Source: Sphingomonas sp. AR_OL41 (GTDB lineage: Bacteria > Pseudomonadota > Alphaproteobacteria > Sphingomonadales > Sphingomonadaceae). From it: 64,000 bases of DNA. A model generated the notes under the pieces. That model was not told the origin of the DNA. It did not search any database and saw nothing but the letters and a program-made list of their open reading frames with translations. Below are positions 1 to 7,869 of the stretch, one piece after another. A program made the position numbers and the translations under genes. The first letter of the stretch is position 1. Each line of letters starts with the position of its first letter. The stretch covers positions 48,830-112,829 of the forward strand of contig NZ_JARYTI010000015.1 of NCBI RefSeq assembly GCF_029911635.1. Direction: 5' to 3'.

Positions 1-147
1 CACCCGGAATCAATTGAGCGCATTGAGGCATGGATGGCGGCGAGCATACCGAACCGTGACGGCGAGCGGCTGCACGATCGCGCTCGGTCGATGGAGGGTC
101 CTGAAGTTACGGAACTCGCCGATTTCCTCGACGACCTTCCATGGTGA
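1..147 (+). CDS. C-terminal end of an unknown protein (partial)
   Basis: The window opens inside an open frame that encodes 48 residues and stops with TGA at 145-147. The tail is acidic and ends in ADFLDDLPW. I do not recognise the family, and no motif is visible in so short a piece. It lies 6 bp before the start of the broken alkB gene on the same strand, so the two may once have been co-transcribed. The frame is open to the edge and the product is unknown. Confidence 0.45.
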   Translation, partial: HPESIERIEAWMAASIPNRDGERLHDRARSMEGPEVTELADFLDDLPW

Positions 148-153
148 GTCGGG

Positions 154-480
154 ATGAGCGCGCTCGGCGATCTGTTCGGCGTCTCGGCGGTCCCGGGACT
201 GTCGAGCGCAACCGGCCTGGTGCGGGAGGCGGACGAGGCCGCACTCATCGGGCGGATCGACGCATGCGACCTGGCGCCCCCTTCCAGTTCTATCAATGGA
301 CCGGGAAGCGGATGCGCTTCAGACGGCGCCGCATGGACGGCTCCGACCGCGCGAGCGCCGACCTGGCGCCACGCTCGGTATCCCCTCAACGGCGAGGTCC
401 GTCACGGGTAGGACACAGTATTGCCGATGGAGCGTCCCCGCAGGTCGACCACGTTCCGCAGTCTGTCCACCCGCACCCAC
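154..480 (+). pseudogene. Broken alkB (2-oxoglutarate/Fe(II) DNA-repair dioxygenase)
   Basis: The piece starts with an intact AlkB-like N-terminus (MSALGDLFGVSAVPGLS, then ALIGRIDACDLAPFQF) and then falls apart. Typical AlkB C-terminal elements follow in three different frames: RFRRRRMDGSDRA and LAPRSV, then NGEVRH, then an EHSI-like GHSIA, then MERPRRSTTFRSLS. The central part with the HxD iron ligands is missing, because KRM runs straight into RFRRRR. AlkB normally reverses alkylation damage in DNA and RNA. This copy has an internal deletion and at least two frameshifts and cannot work. Recognition rests on the family pattern, not on a search. Confidence 0.7.
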
Positions 481-635
481 TCCGCCCTGGCTCCTGCGGA
501 CGGGGCGCGCTGAATGGCGCAGGCCACCGCCACCGATGCCCTGATCAAGCGGCTCGGTTGAGTCTTGCATTCGGTTTTCGTGGGAGGGCGACAATTCCCG
601 CCGTGCAGCATCGGCAGCCGGCGAACCCTTGTTCC

Positions 636-649
636 ATACTTGACCGCAT
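636..649. promoter_or_regulatory. Degenerate ATAC-N6-GTAT operator before the IOR-like gene
   Basis: ATACTTGACCGCAT matches seven of the eight fixed positions of the ATAC-N6-GTAT palindrome found upstream of other units in this cluster. It lies 32 bp before the start codon of the gene at 682, a placement like that of the better copies. The single mismatch makes this one less certain. Confidence 0.4.
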
Positions 650-681
650 GGTACGCTAGAATCCGGTATGAGAGGGATAGC

Positions 682-3600
682 ATGTCATACGAAGTGGCGC
701 TGAGCGACAAATACATGCTGGATCAGGGGCGCGTGTTCCTGTCCGGCACGCAGGCGCTGACCCGCGTACTCCTGTCCCAACGGCGATCGGATGCGGCGCA
801 GGGACTCAACACCGGCGGCTTCGTCTCGGGCTATCGCGGCTCGCCGCTGGGCTCGCTCGACACTGCCCTCTGGGCGGCGCGGGGCGCGCTGAAGGACGGG
901 GGGATAGTCTTCCAGCCCGGCGTGAACGAGGAACTGGCCGCGACCGCCGTCTATGGTTCCCAGCAACTCGGCTTCTTTCCCGGCGCGCGCCATGACGGCG
1001 TGTTCGCCGCCTGGTACGGCAAGGGGCCCGGGGTCGACCGGGCCGGCGATGCGCTCAAGCACGGCAATCTCGCGGGGGCTGCCGCGCTTGGCGGGGTGCT
1101 GGTCCTGGCCGGGGACGACCATTCGGCCAAGTCGTCGACGACCGCGCACCAGTCCGAACAGGCGCTCGTCGCCTCGCTAATCCCGGTGCTTTATCCCGCA
1201 TCGGTTGCCGAATTCCTGGAATTTGGGGCGTTCGGGATCGCGCTGTCGCGCTTTTCGGGGCTGTGGGCCGGCTTCAAATGCATCAACGACACCGCCGACG
1301 CGACCGCGACCGCGTCGCTGGGCGATCCGCTGCGCCGCTGGCTCTGCCCCGAAGTGGAGATGCCCCCCGAGGGCCTCAACATCTTCCAGGGCGAAACGCA
1401 ATTGTCGATGGAACGCCGGACGACCGATTTCCGACTGCCGGCGGCCCAGGCGTTCATTCGCGCGAACCGGCTCGACCGGGTGCTGCGCGACGGTGATCGC
1501 CGGACGCTCGGCATTGTCACCGCCGGGAAGGCCGCGCTCGATGTGATCGAGGCGCTGAATCAGCTCGGCCTGAACGACGCGCGCTGCCGCGCGCTCGGCA
1601 TCCGCGTGCTGAAGCTGGCGATGACCTGGCCCGTCGAGCCGGACGTGACCAGGGCCTTCGCGCGCGGGCTTCGCCAAGTGCTGGTGGTGGAGGAGAAGCG
1701 CGCGTTCATCGAACCGCAGGTCGCCTCGCTGCTGTATCACCTCGATGCCGGCGAGCGCCCGGTGCTGACCGGAAAGGCCGATGCGACCGGCCGCCCGTTG
1801 CTTCCTCAGAACGGGGAACTCGGACCCACCGAGATCGGCGCGGTCCTGTTCGGCCAGCTCGAGGCGCTCGGCCTTGTCGACGAGCCACTGCGCACGCGCC
1901 GCGCGGAGATTGAGGCAAGGCTCGCGGCGGGGAGTGCGGCGTTGACCCCTTTCAACCGCATGCCGTTCTTCTGTTCTGGGTGTCCGCACAACACGTCGAC
2001 CGTCGTGCCCGACGGATCGGTTGCGCTGTCCGGGATCGGCTGTCACGTGATGGCGGCGATGATGCCGCATCGCAAGCACGTCTGGCCGGTGCAGATGGGG
2101 GGCGAGGGGGCCAATTGGATCGGCGTCGCCCCGTTCACGGACACCAGGCATATCTTCCAGAATCTGGGCGACGGGACCTACCATCACTCCGGTTCGCTGG
2201 CTGTCCGGGCCGCGGTGTCGGCGGGTATCGGCATCACCTACAAGCTGTTGTTCAACGATGCGGTGGCGATGACGGGCGGCCAGCCCGTCGAGGGGCAAAT
2301 GACGCCGTGGCAGATCGCGTCCGAGCTGTTGCAGGAGGGGGTGCGCAAGGTCGTGGTCGTCGCCGACGATCCCGACAAATATCCGTCCACAGTGCGTTTC
2401 CCGGACGGCGTCGCGATCCGCCCGCGCGAGGAGCTGGACGCCGTGCAGCGCGACCTCGCCACGATCGACGGCGTGACCGTGCTGATCTATGATCAGGTGT
2501 GCGCGGCGGAGAAGCGCCGTCGCAGAAAGAAGGGGACCTTCCCCGACCCGGCAAAGCGGATCTTCGTCAACGACCTGGTGTGCGAGGGATGCGGCGACTG
2601 TTCGGTCAAGTCGAACTGTGTCAGCGTACAGCCCCTCGAAACCGAATTCGGCCGCAAGCGTCAGATCGACCAGTCGAACTGCAACAAGGATTTCAGCTGC
2701 ATCAACGGGTTCTGCCCGTCCTTCGTGACGGTCAGCGGCGGCAACCTTAAGGGGCGTGCCGCCGTCGCCCGGGCTGCGGCGATCCCTCCGCTACCCGCCC
2801 CGCCGCCGCCCGTCGAAGGCGCGCTCGCGATCCTGATCGCCGGGATCGGCGGCACCGGCGTCGTCACCATCGGCGCGGTGCTGGGGATGGCGGCGCATCT
2901 CGACGGCAAGTCCGCCAGCATCATCGACGTGACCGGGCTGTCGCAGAAGAACGGGGCGGTGTTCAGCCATCTGCGGATCGCGCCGAGCGATGACGCGATC
3001 GCGGCGGCGCGCATTCCGGTCGCCGGTGCGGAGCTGCTGCTCGGGTGCGACATGATCACCGCGGGCGGGGCCGAGGCGATGGCATTGGTTCAGCCCGGGC
3101 ACACGCGCGGCGTCATCAACGAAAATCTTACTCCCACGGCGGCCTTCACGATCGACACCGGCATAGACTTTGCCGGCGCGCAGACGCTGCGACGGTTGCG
3201 CGAAGTGCTGGCCGCGGATTCCGCGTTCGTCGACGCCACGCGGGTCGCGGCCCGCCTGATGGGCGACGCCATCGGCGCGAACATGTTCGTCGTCGGGGTC
3301 GCGCTGCAGCGTGGCCTGCTGCCGGTATCGCTGGCGGCGGTGGAACGCGCGATCACGCTGAACGGCGTCGCGGTCGACTTCAACCTGCGCGCCTTCGCGC
3401 TGGGCCGGCTGGCCGTGGTCGAGCCCGGCGCCATCGAGGCGCAGCTCGTCGACCAGGTTGCCGCGGTTGCAGAGGGATCGCTCCGGCTGTCGACGGATAC
3501 CGGCGACGCGATCGAGCGGCGAGCTGCGCTTCTCGCCGACTATCAGAATGCGGCCTATGCCGCGCGTTTTGGTCGGAAGATCGCGGCGATCGCCGCAGCA

Positions 3601-4155
3601 GAGGCCAGGGTGGCGCCAGGCCGCACCGAGCTCAGCGACGCGGTGGCGCGAAACCTGTTCAAGCTGATGGCATACAAGGACGAATATGAGGTCGCCCGGC
3701 TCTATACGTCCGGTGAATTCCGCGCAAAGCTGGGCGAGCAGTTCACCGGCGACTACCGCGTGTCCGTCCATCTCGCGCCGCCATTGTTCGCGCGCAAGGA
3801 TCCGTTGACGGGGTTGCCGCGAAAGCGAGAGTTCGGGCCATGGATGCTGGCCGCCTTCGGCCTGCTGGCGCGGGCGAAGCGACTGCGCGGAACCGCGTTC
3901 GACCCGTTTGGCCGTACCGCCGAACGGCGGATGGAACGCCAGTTGGTTCGCGATTATGAGGCGGTGCTCGACAGCATCGCGACCCATCTCGACCCCGTGA
4001 AGTACGACGCGGCGGTGGCGCTGGCCCGTTATCCGGACAAGATCCGCGGCTATGGCCATATCAAGGACCGGTCGGTGCCCGGCGCCCTCGCCGAGCGCGA
4101 CAGCCGGCTCGCCGCGTTCCTCGTGCCGATCGAGGAACTCCAGGCGGCCGAATGA
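682..4155 (+). CDS. Indolepyruvate ferredoxin oxidoreductase family protein (fused alpha/gamma type)
   Basis: This 1157-residue protein belongs to the thiamine-diphosphate 2-oxoacid:ferredoxin oxidoreductases, which decarboxylate aryl-2-oxoacids to acyl-CoA. Visible in order are an N-terminal GYRGSPLG motif, the TPP-binding half with FCSGCPHNTST and GGEGANWIG near residues 430-480, a cysteine cluster CEGCGDCSVKSNC at about 634-646, and a gamma-type domain beginning GIGGTGVV. The ATG at 682 is chosen because AGAGGG lies 5 bp upstream and family members start with a similar MSYEVALSDKY. Its job in the aromatic cluster is inferred: it could form a CoA ester from a ring-fission 2-oxoacid or from an aryl-pyruvate. 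An IclR stub faces its 3' end. Confidence 0.88.
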   Translation: MSYEVALSDKYMLDQGRVFLSGTQALTRVLLSQRRSDAAQGLNTGGFVSGYRGSPLGSLDTALWAARGALKDGGIVFQPGVNEELAATAVYGSQQLGFFPGARHDGVFAAWYGKGPGVDRAGDALKHGNLAGAAALGGVLVLAGDDHSAKSSTTAHQSEQALVASLIPVLYPASVAEFLEFGAFGIALSRFSGLWAGFKCINDTADATATASLGDPLRRWLCPEVEMPPEGLNIFQGETQLSMERRTTDFRLPAAQAFIRANRLDRVLRDGDRRTLGIVTAGKAALDVIEALNQLGLNDARCRALGIRVLKLAMTWPVEPDVTRAFARGLRQVLVVEEKRAFIEPQVASLLYHLDAGERPVLTGKADATGRPLLPQNGELGPTEIGAVLFGQLEALGLVDEPLRTRRAEIEARLAAGSAALTPFNRMPFFCSGCPHNTSTVVPDGSVALSGIGCHVMAAMMPHRKHVWPVQMGGEGANWIGVAPFTDTRHIFQNLGDGTYHHSGSLAVRAAVSAGIGITYKLLFNDAVAMTGGQPVEGQMTPWQIASELLQEGVRKVVVVADDPDKYPSTVRFPDGVAIRPREELDAVQRDLATIDGVTVLIYDQVCAAEKRRRRKKGTFPDPAKRIFVNDLVCEGCGDCSVKSNCVSVQPLETEFGRKRQIDQSNCNKDFSCINGFCPSFVTVSGGNLKGRAAVARAAAIPPLPAPPPPVEGALAILIAGIGGTGVVTIGAVLGMAAHLDGKSASIIDVTGLSQKNGAVFSHLRIAPSDDAIAAARIPVAGAELLLGCDMITAGGAEAMALVQPGHTRGVINENLTPTAAFTIDTGIDFAGAQTLRRLREVLAADSAFVDATRVAARLMGDAIGANMFVVGVALQRGLLPVSLAAVERAITLNGVAVDFNLRAFALGRLAVVEPGAIEAQLVDQVAAVAEGSLRLSTDTGDAIERRAALLADYQNAAYAARFGRKIAAIAAAEARVAPGRTELSDAVARNLFKLMAYKDEYEVARLYTSGEFRAKLGEQFTGDYRVSVHLAPPLFARKDPLTGLPRKREFGPWMLAAFGLLARAKRLRGTAFDPFGRTAERRMERQLVRDYEAVLDSIATHLDPVKYDAAVALARYPDKIRGYGHIKDRSVPGALAERDSRLAAFLVPIEELQAAE

Positions 4156-4198
4156 TCGGCCGCCGGACATCGCCGATCTTAAAGTCGGGGCCGCTGTA

Positions 4199-4420
4199 GT
4201 TGAGGCGCCGGCGGCCCGCACTCGTCGTCCGGTGCATCGGACGACGAAGCGCGCTTCGATCGCGGCGGCGCAGGACAGGAGATCCGCCAAATGCCGCTCG
4301 GCGATTTCTCCGGGCGCCACGACGCGCCGAAAGAAGATGATATTGATGGCGCCCAGGACCCGCCCATCGCTGCGGATCGGAACCGCGATCGCGCCGACGT
4401 CGGAATCTGGAGAAGCTATG
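4199..4420 (-). pseudogene. C-terminal stub of an IclR-family regulator
   Basis: On the minus strand about 60 codons read GAIAVPIRSDG, VLGAINIIFF and CAAAIEARF. These match the end of the IclR effector-binding domain and resemble the intact IclR at 18995-19774 (SAIALPVRRD, VIGAVNIVFF, ERLEARIG). The helix-turn-helix half is absent: upstream lies the IS110-type element, and beyond it there is no room for the missing codons before the hydratase gene. Insertion plus deletion has therefore destroyed a regulator that probably served this cluster. No stop codon is found right after the stub, so its 3' end is also uncertain. Confidence 0.65.
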
Positions 4421-4480
4421 GGGCGAGCGGCGGCGGTATGGCACCATCGTCGTTCGATAGAAGCGACAGAGAGGTGCCCC

Positions 4481-5710
4481 ATGACCCAGGTTAACGATTT
4501 GAGCCGTTCGCTTGTCTCGTTTGAGCAGAATAGCAGCGTGACGGTCGTTGTCGAAATGAGTGAATCGAGCTGGCTGGTGGCGGGACAGGTTCCCGGTCTC
4601 GACCGCCAGCCCCTGAAGAAGCTGGAACCGGATCCAGCCGCGCTGCTGCGCCTGGTGGAACGTTGGCGCGACGAGGCGGTGAGGGCGGGCAGGACGATCA
4701 AGCGGGTCGCGCTGGCCTTTGGGGCGGGACGCGACGGGTTCTGGCTGGCGCGGTGGCTGCGGGCACGCGACATCGAGGTGCATGTCATCCATTCGACCAG
4801 CGTTGCGGTGTCGCGCGAGCATCGCCGTGCGAAGACCGACCGGTTGGAGACGGCGATGCTGACGCGCGTTTTTCTGGGCTGGTTGCGCGGCGAGCGCGGG
4901 CATTGTGGGATGGTCGTGATCCCGACACTCGAGGAAGAAGATGCCAGGCGCCCGAGCCGTGAGCGGGAAAGTCTGGTGGACGAGCGCACGCGGATCATCA
5001 ACCGCATCAAGGCGATCCTGGCGTGGCTCGGGATCCGCGGCTTCAATCCCAAATTGCGCAAAGCGGTGGAGCGCCTTGACGCGCTGCGGACACCGGACGG
5101 TGTACCGCTGCCACCGAACACGATTGACGAACTGCGGCGCGATATGGCTCGACTCACCATGATCCGCGAGCAGATCAAGGTGATCGAGGAGGCACGCCTC
5201 GCGCGTCTGGAACAGGCCCCCGCGACGGGGCCACATGCGATGGTGCGTCTGATCGTCAGCGTCGTTGGCATCGGCGTCGAGACCGCCGACATGCTGGTGC
5301 AGGAGGTGCTATCCCGCAACCTGCGCGACCGACGGGCGGTGGCCCGCTATGCGGGGCTCACCGGCGCGCCTGACGAAAGTGGCTCCAAGCGACGCGAGAA
5401 GGGATTGGCGAAGACAGGCAACGCCCGCGTGCGCCGCGGGCTGATCCAGCTCGCATGGCGCTTCCTGCGGTTCCAGAACGACAGCGCGCTCGCCCAATGG
5501 TACCGGGCGAGAACGGAGGGCCCGAGCGGTACGCGCAAAACGAAGATGATCGTAGCGCTCGCCCGCAAGCTGCTCATCGCGTTGTGGCGCATGGTCAAGA
5601 TCGGCGAAATCCCGGTGGCGTCACGCTGCGACAGCCGGCCTGAGCAGGTCTGCGAGGAAACCAAACAAGCAGGTCGACGTACGGTCGTTTTTCTGACCGG
5701 CCGTCGATGA
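4481..5710 (+). CDS. IS110-family transposase
   Basis: The 409-residue protein has the IS110 layout: an N-terminal RuvC-like DEDD domain, a long helical linker, and a C-terminal transposase domain with YAGLTGAPDESGSKRREKG, which contains the conserved serine. The ATG at 4481 precedes the family-typical MTQVNDLSRSLVSFEQ. Two acidic positions look altered against the subfamily pattern as I know it: FGAGRDGFWL has Gly81 where relatives have Glu (YEAGRDGFWL), and KTDRLET has Glu123 where relatives have Asp. If so, the nuclease site is damaged and the copy may be dead. Family assignment is certain; loss of activity is inferred. Confidence 0.9.
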   Translation: MTQVNDLSRSLVSFEQNSSVTVVVEMSESSWLVAGQVPGLDRQPLKKLEPDPAALLRLVERWRDEAVRAGRTIKRVALAFGAGRDGFWLARWLRARDIEVHVIHSTSVAVSREHRRAKTDRLETAMLTRVFLGWLRGERGHCGMVVIPTLEEEDARRPSRERESLVDERTRIINRIKAILAWLGIRGFNPKLRKAVERLDALRTPDGVPLPPNTIDELRRDMARLTMIREQIKVIEEARLARLEQAPATGPHAMVRLIVSVVGIGVETADMLVQEVLSRNLRDRRAVARYAGLTGAPDESGSKRREKGLAKTGNARVRRGLIQLAWRFLRFQNDSALAQWYRARTEGPSGTRKTKMIVALARKLLIALWRMVKIGEIPVASRCDSRPEQVCEETKQAGRRTVVFLTGRR

Positions 5711-5990
5711 TCCGAGGTGGTGGTGACCCGAACAGAAACCTGGCTCCGATGCCGTCTGGAGAATGGGCCCGCCGCCTCGGAGCCTTGCCGCCGAAGCGAA
5801 TGGATGCTTCATGGTCGGGATCCAGCACGGATCCCACCGAATACAAGGTCGCGGCGCATGTGGTGCGCGCGATGGTGGGCTCCCCTCGGATCCTCTCAAA
5901 TCAGGCGGGGCTATCGACTCGTCGGAATCGGCAACGGAAAAAAACAGGAAAGTGGCAGCCGCGTGATGGCTTGACAAACAAATCCCCATA
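5711..5990 (+). other. Non-coding right end of the IS110-type element (candidate bridge-RNA region)
   Basis: No gene is seen in these 280 bp. IS110-family enzymes work with a bridge RNA encoded in the longer non-coding end, and in the IS1111 branch this end follows the transposase gene. The placement fits, but no RNA fold was computed. The stretch includes GC-rich palindromic pieces such as CGGGATCCAGCACGGATCCC. Confidence 0.3.
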
Positions 5991-5992
5991 CA

Positions 5993-6059
5993 AGGGTTCT
6001 GTGAGGTCGCGCACCGCGCCAAGATCGTCGCTCACCGCCGCGCGACCTCACAGAACCCT
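5993..6059. repeat. 20-bp perfect inverted repeat with 27-bp spacer
   Basis: The left arm AGGGTTCTGTGAGGTCGCGC (5993-6012) is the exact reverse complement of the right arm (6040-6059). The core AGGGTTCTG appears once more at 6103-6111. The hairpin lies between the IS element and the 3' end of the hydratase gene. It could be a terminator for the leftward hydratase operon, a repetitive extragenic palindrome, or the target into which the IS element jumped. Confidence 0.75.
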
Positions 6060-6147
6060 CCAGATTCAGATGAGCGGCATTCCAGGAATATGGAGCGATG
6101 TGCGAGGGTTCTGATATTGCGCGGTTTGGAGGCAGCCGGCGGAGCGA

Positions 6148-6930
6148 TTAATCGGCGCAGTCGACGACGAGGTCGGCGAAACCGGACATGGCGAGCCGGT
6201 AATGGCGGCCGGCCGTCATCGGCGCCAGCGGTCCGAACGCGCCCGACAGCACGATGTCGCCGGCGGCAAGGGGACGGCCGACCTCGACCATCTTGCGCGC
6301 CAGCCATGCCAGCGCCGTCACCGGGCTGCCCAGGCAGGCGGTTGCCGGACCATGCGACACCCGCACGGCGTCCTCGAAGAGTTCCATCGTCAGGGCGTCG
6401 ATCACGGCGCGGTCGAAGGGGCGGCGGTCGTCGCCGATGGCGTAGCGCGCGGAGGATGCGTTGTCGGCGACGGTGTCGGCGATCCTGATCTTCCAGTCTC
6501 GGACGCGGCTGCCGACGATCTCGATCGCGGGCGCCATCCACTCGACCGCATCGCCCACCGCGGCGTCGTCGACCGCGGGATCGGTCAGCGCGCCGCGGAT
6601 GCCGAAGGCCAGCTCGCCCTCTGCGCGCGGCTGCGACACGCTCGCCGCCGCGAAGGCGCCGCCGGGCGCGACCGCCATGTCGGCGAACAGCATGCCGAAA
6701 TCGGGCTCGCCAACCCCGAGCTGGGCCTGGACCGCGGGTGAGGTAAGGCCGATCTTGCGGCCGACCAGTTGCCGGCCCTCGGCGATCCAGTGGGCTGTGT
6801 TGATCTCCTGGATTCGATAGGCAATCAGGGGGTCGTTGGGCACCAGCCGGTCGACGACTGGGTCGATTGCACCTGTGTGATAGGCCTCGCGCAGCTCCAG
6901 CGCGGCACGGTGGACAGCATCCTCGGTCAT
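6148..6930 (-). CDS. mhpD: 2-oxopent-4-enoate (2-keto-4-pentenoate) hydratase
   Basis: This 260-residue protein is a full-length member of the hydratase/decarboxylase family that adds water to 2-hydroxypenta-2,4-dienoate to give 4-hydroxy-2-oxovalerate. Typical segments are GRKIGLTS near residue 58, FGMLFADM, the EGELAFGI segment that carries the metal-binding glutamates, and GAFGPLAP near the C-terminus. It provides the substrate for the aldolase at 14223. The gene lies 11 bp after the diol dehydrogenase gene (stop at 6942) on the same strand and is probably co-transcribed with it from the divergent promoter region at 7728-7869. Confidence 0.88.
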   Translation of the reverse strand: MTEDAVHRAALELREAYHTGAIDPVVDRLVPNDPLIAYRIQEINTAHWIAEGRQLVGRKIGLTSPAVQAQLGVGEPDFGMLFADMAVAPGGAFAAASVSQPRAEGELAFGIRGALTDPAVDDAAVGDAVEWMAPAIEIVGSRVRDWKIRIADTVADNASSARYAIGDDRRPFDRAVIDALTMELFEDAVRVSHGPATACLGSPVTALAWLARKMVEVGRPLAAGDIVLSGAFGPLAPMTAGRHYRLAMSGFADLVVDCAD

Positions 6931-6941
6931 TCTTCCTCCTG

Positions 6942-7727
6942 TCAGATCCTCGCCAGCAACCCGCCATCGCTGACGATGACGGTGCCGGTCATGCCGCGCG
7001 AGTTATCCGCCGATGCGAGCAGCACGTAGGCGCCGGCATGGTCCTCCGGGGCGGCCGCGAATCCCAGTGGGGTGGCCGCTCCAACTGCCGCGACGATGCG
7101 ATCGTCATCTTCCAGCCGGCGTCCGGCGCTGCCCAACGAATCGATTCCTGACAGGCCGGTCACGGTGCCGCCCGGTGCGACGGCGTTGACCCGTACGTCG
7201 GGTGCCCATTCATGGGCAAGCTGATAGACGAGGCCGCGCACCGCGAACTTGCTTGCGGTATACAGCGCGCCGCCACCACCTCCGCGGAAACTGGCCGTGG
7301 AGCAGGTCATCACAAGGCTGCCTCGGACCTCCTTCAAATGCGGGTAGGCTTCGCGAGCCATCAACGCGTGCGACCGCACGTTAATTGCGAACATCTCGTC
7401 GTGCGCGGCCATGCAGTCCTCGGGCGAAAGACGGTCGAGCCGCTTGTGCCAATCGAATACTCCGACGTTCGAGATGACGGTGTCGAGGCGCCCGAAGCTG
7501 GTGATTGCGGCGGCTACGGCGCGAGCGTTGGCGTCCGGGAGCGAGGCGTCGCCCGCCACCGACGTGCAGGCCGAACCGAGCTCTGCCCGCAGCGTCGCGA
7601 GCCCTCTCTCGGCGCGGTCAACAGCGACTACGCGCGCTCCCTCGGCCACAAATCGCACAGCGACCGCTCGACCGATGCCAGACGCGGCACCGGTGACGAT
7701 CGCCACCTGTCCTTCAAGCCACCCCAT
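6942..7727 (-). CDS. SDR-family cis-dihydrodiol dehydrogenase
   Basis: The 261-residue protein has the short-chain dehydrogenase signature: TGAASGIG near residue 12 for NAD binding, SNVG, the catalytic Ser, and YTASK with the Tyr and Lys. The pattern is closest to BphB/HcaB-type cis-diol dehydrogenases, which re-aromatise the diol made by a Rieske dioxygenase to a catechol. ATG 7727 is preferred because AGGAGG lies 6 bp upstream, while the ATG two codons earlier abuts that ribosome site. The dioxygenase genes lie on the other side of the divergent promoter, which supports the role. An operator copy sits 23 bp upstream of the start. Confidence 0.85.
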   Translation of the reverse strand: MGWLEGQVAIVTGAASGIGRAVAVRFVAEGARVVAVDRAERGLATLRAELGSACTSVAGDASLPDANARAVAAAITSFGRLDTVISNVGVFDWHKRLDRLSPEDCMAAHDEMFAINVRSHALMAREAYPHLKEVRGSLVMTCSTASFRGGGGGALYTASKFAVRGLVYQLAHEWAPDVRVNAVAPGGTVTGLSGIDSLGSAGRRLEDDDRIVAAVGAATPLGFAAAPEDHAGAYVLLASADNSRGMTGTVIVSDGGLLARI

Positions 7728-7749
7728 GCGCATCCTCCTGCCGATCAAC

Positions 7750-7763
7750 ATACGCATTGGTAT
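7750..7763. promoter_or_regulatory. ATAC-N6-GTAT operator (diol dehydrogenase side)
   Basis: ATACGCATTGGTAT is a perfect copy of the palindromic half-sites. It sits in the divergent promoter region 23 bp before the start of the dehydrogenase gene, close enough to the start for a repressor to block transcription. Confidence 0.65.
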
Positions 7764-7810
7764 TGTCTGTGGCAATGTCCGGCACTGCGAATGAAACCCT
7801 GTCAGTCAGA

Positions 7811-7839
7811 TTGACTTGGAAATTTGGCGATGCTAGGCA
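7811..7839 (+). promoter_or_regulatory. Likely promoter of the main rightward operon
   Basis: TTGACT at 7811-7816 and TAGGCA at 7834-7839 are spaced by 17 bp. They would start transcription a few bases downstream, inside the operator at 7842-7855. This is pattern-based only. Confidence 0.4.
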
Positions 7840-7841
7840 CA

Positions 7842-7855
7842 ATACCATAAAGTAT
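7842..7855. promoter_or_regulatory. ATAC-N6-GTAT operator (main operon)
   Basis: ATACCATAAAGTAT is a perfect palindrome of the cluster type. It begins 3 bp after the putative -10 box and ends 14 bp before the hydrolase start codon, so a bound repressor would cover the transcription start. Confidence 0.65.
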
Positions 7856-7869
7856 GGAGAGGCGTTGCC

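Larger units (their letters stand above)
4421..5990 (+). mobile_element. IS110-type insertion element (ends approximate)
   Basis: The element consists of one transposase gene (4481-5710) with about 60 bp before it and about 280 bp of non-coding DNA after it. IS110/IS1111 elements lack clear terminal inverted repeats, so the ends are inferred. The left end is placed where the IclR homology stops near 4420 and the right end before the 20-bp inverted repeat at 5993. No target duplication was seen. Confidence 0.55.

Noticed and set aside
1177..2298. Antisense open frame inside the IOR-like gene
   Set aside because: The opposite strand encodes a conserved enzyme with motifs; the shadow is His/Arg/Gln-rich without any domain.
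2791..5319. Very long open frame on the minus strand across the IOR-like gene and the transposase
   Set aside because: It is antisense to two clear genes and its Arg/Ser/Ala-rich sequence is typical of a GC-rich shadow frame. Only its short stretch over 4199-4420 is IclR-like, and this is listed separately.
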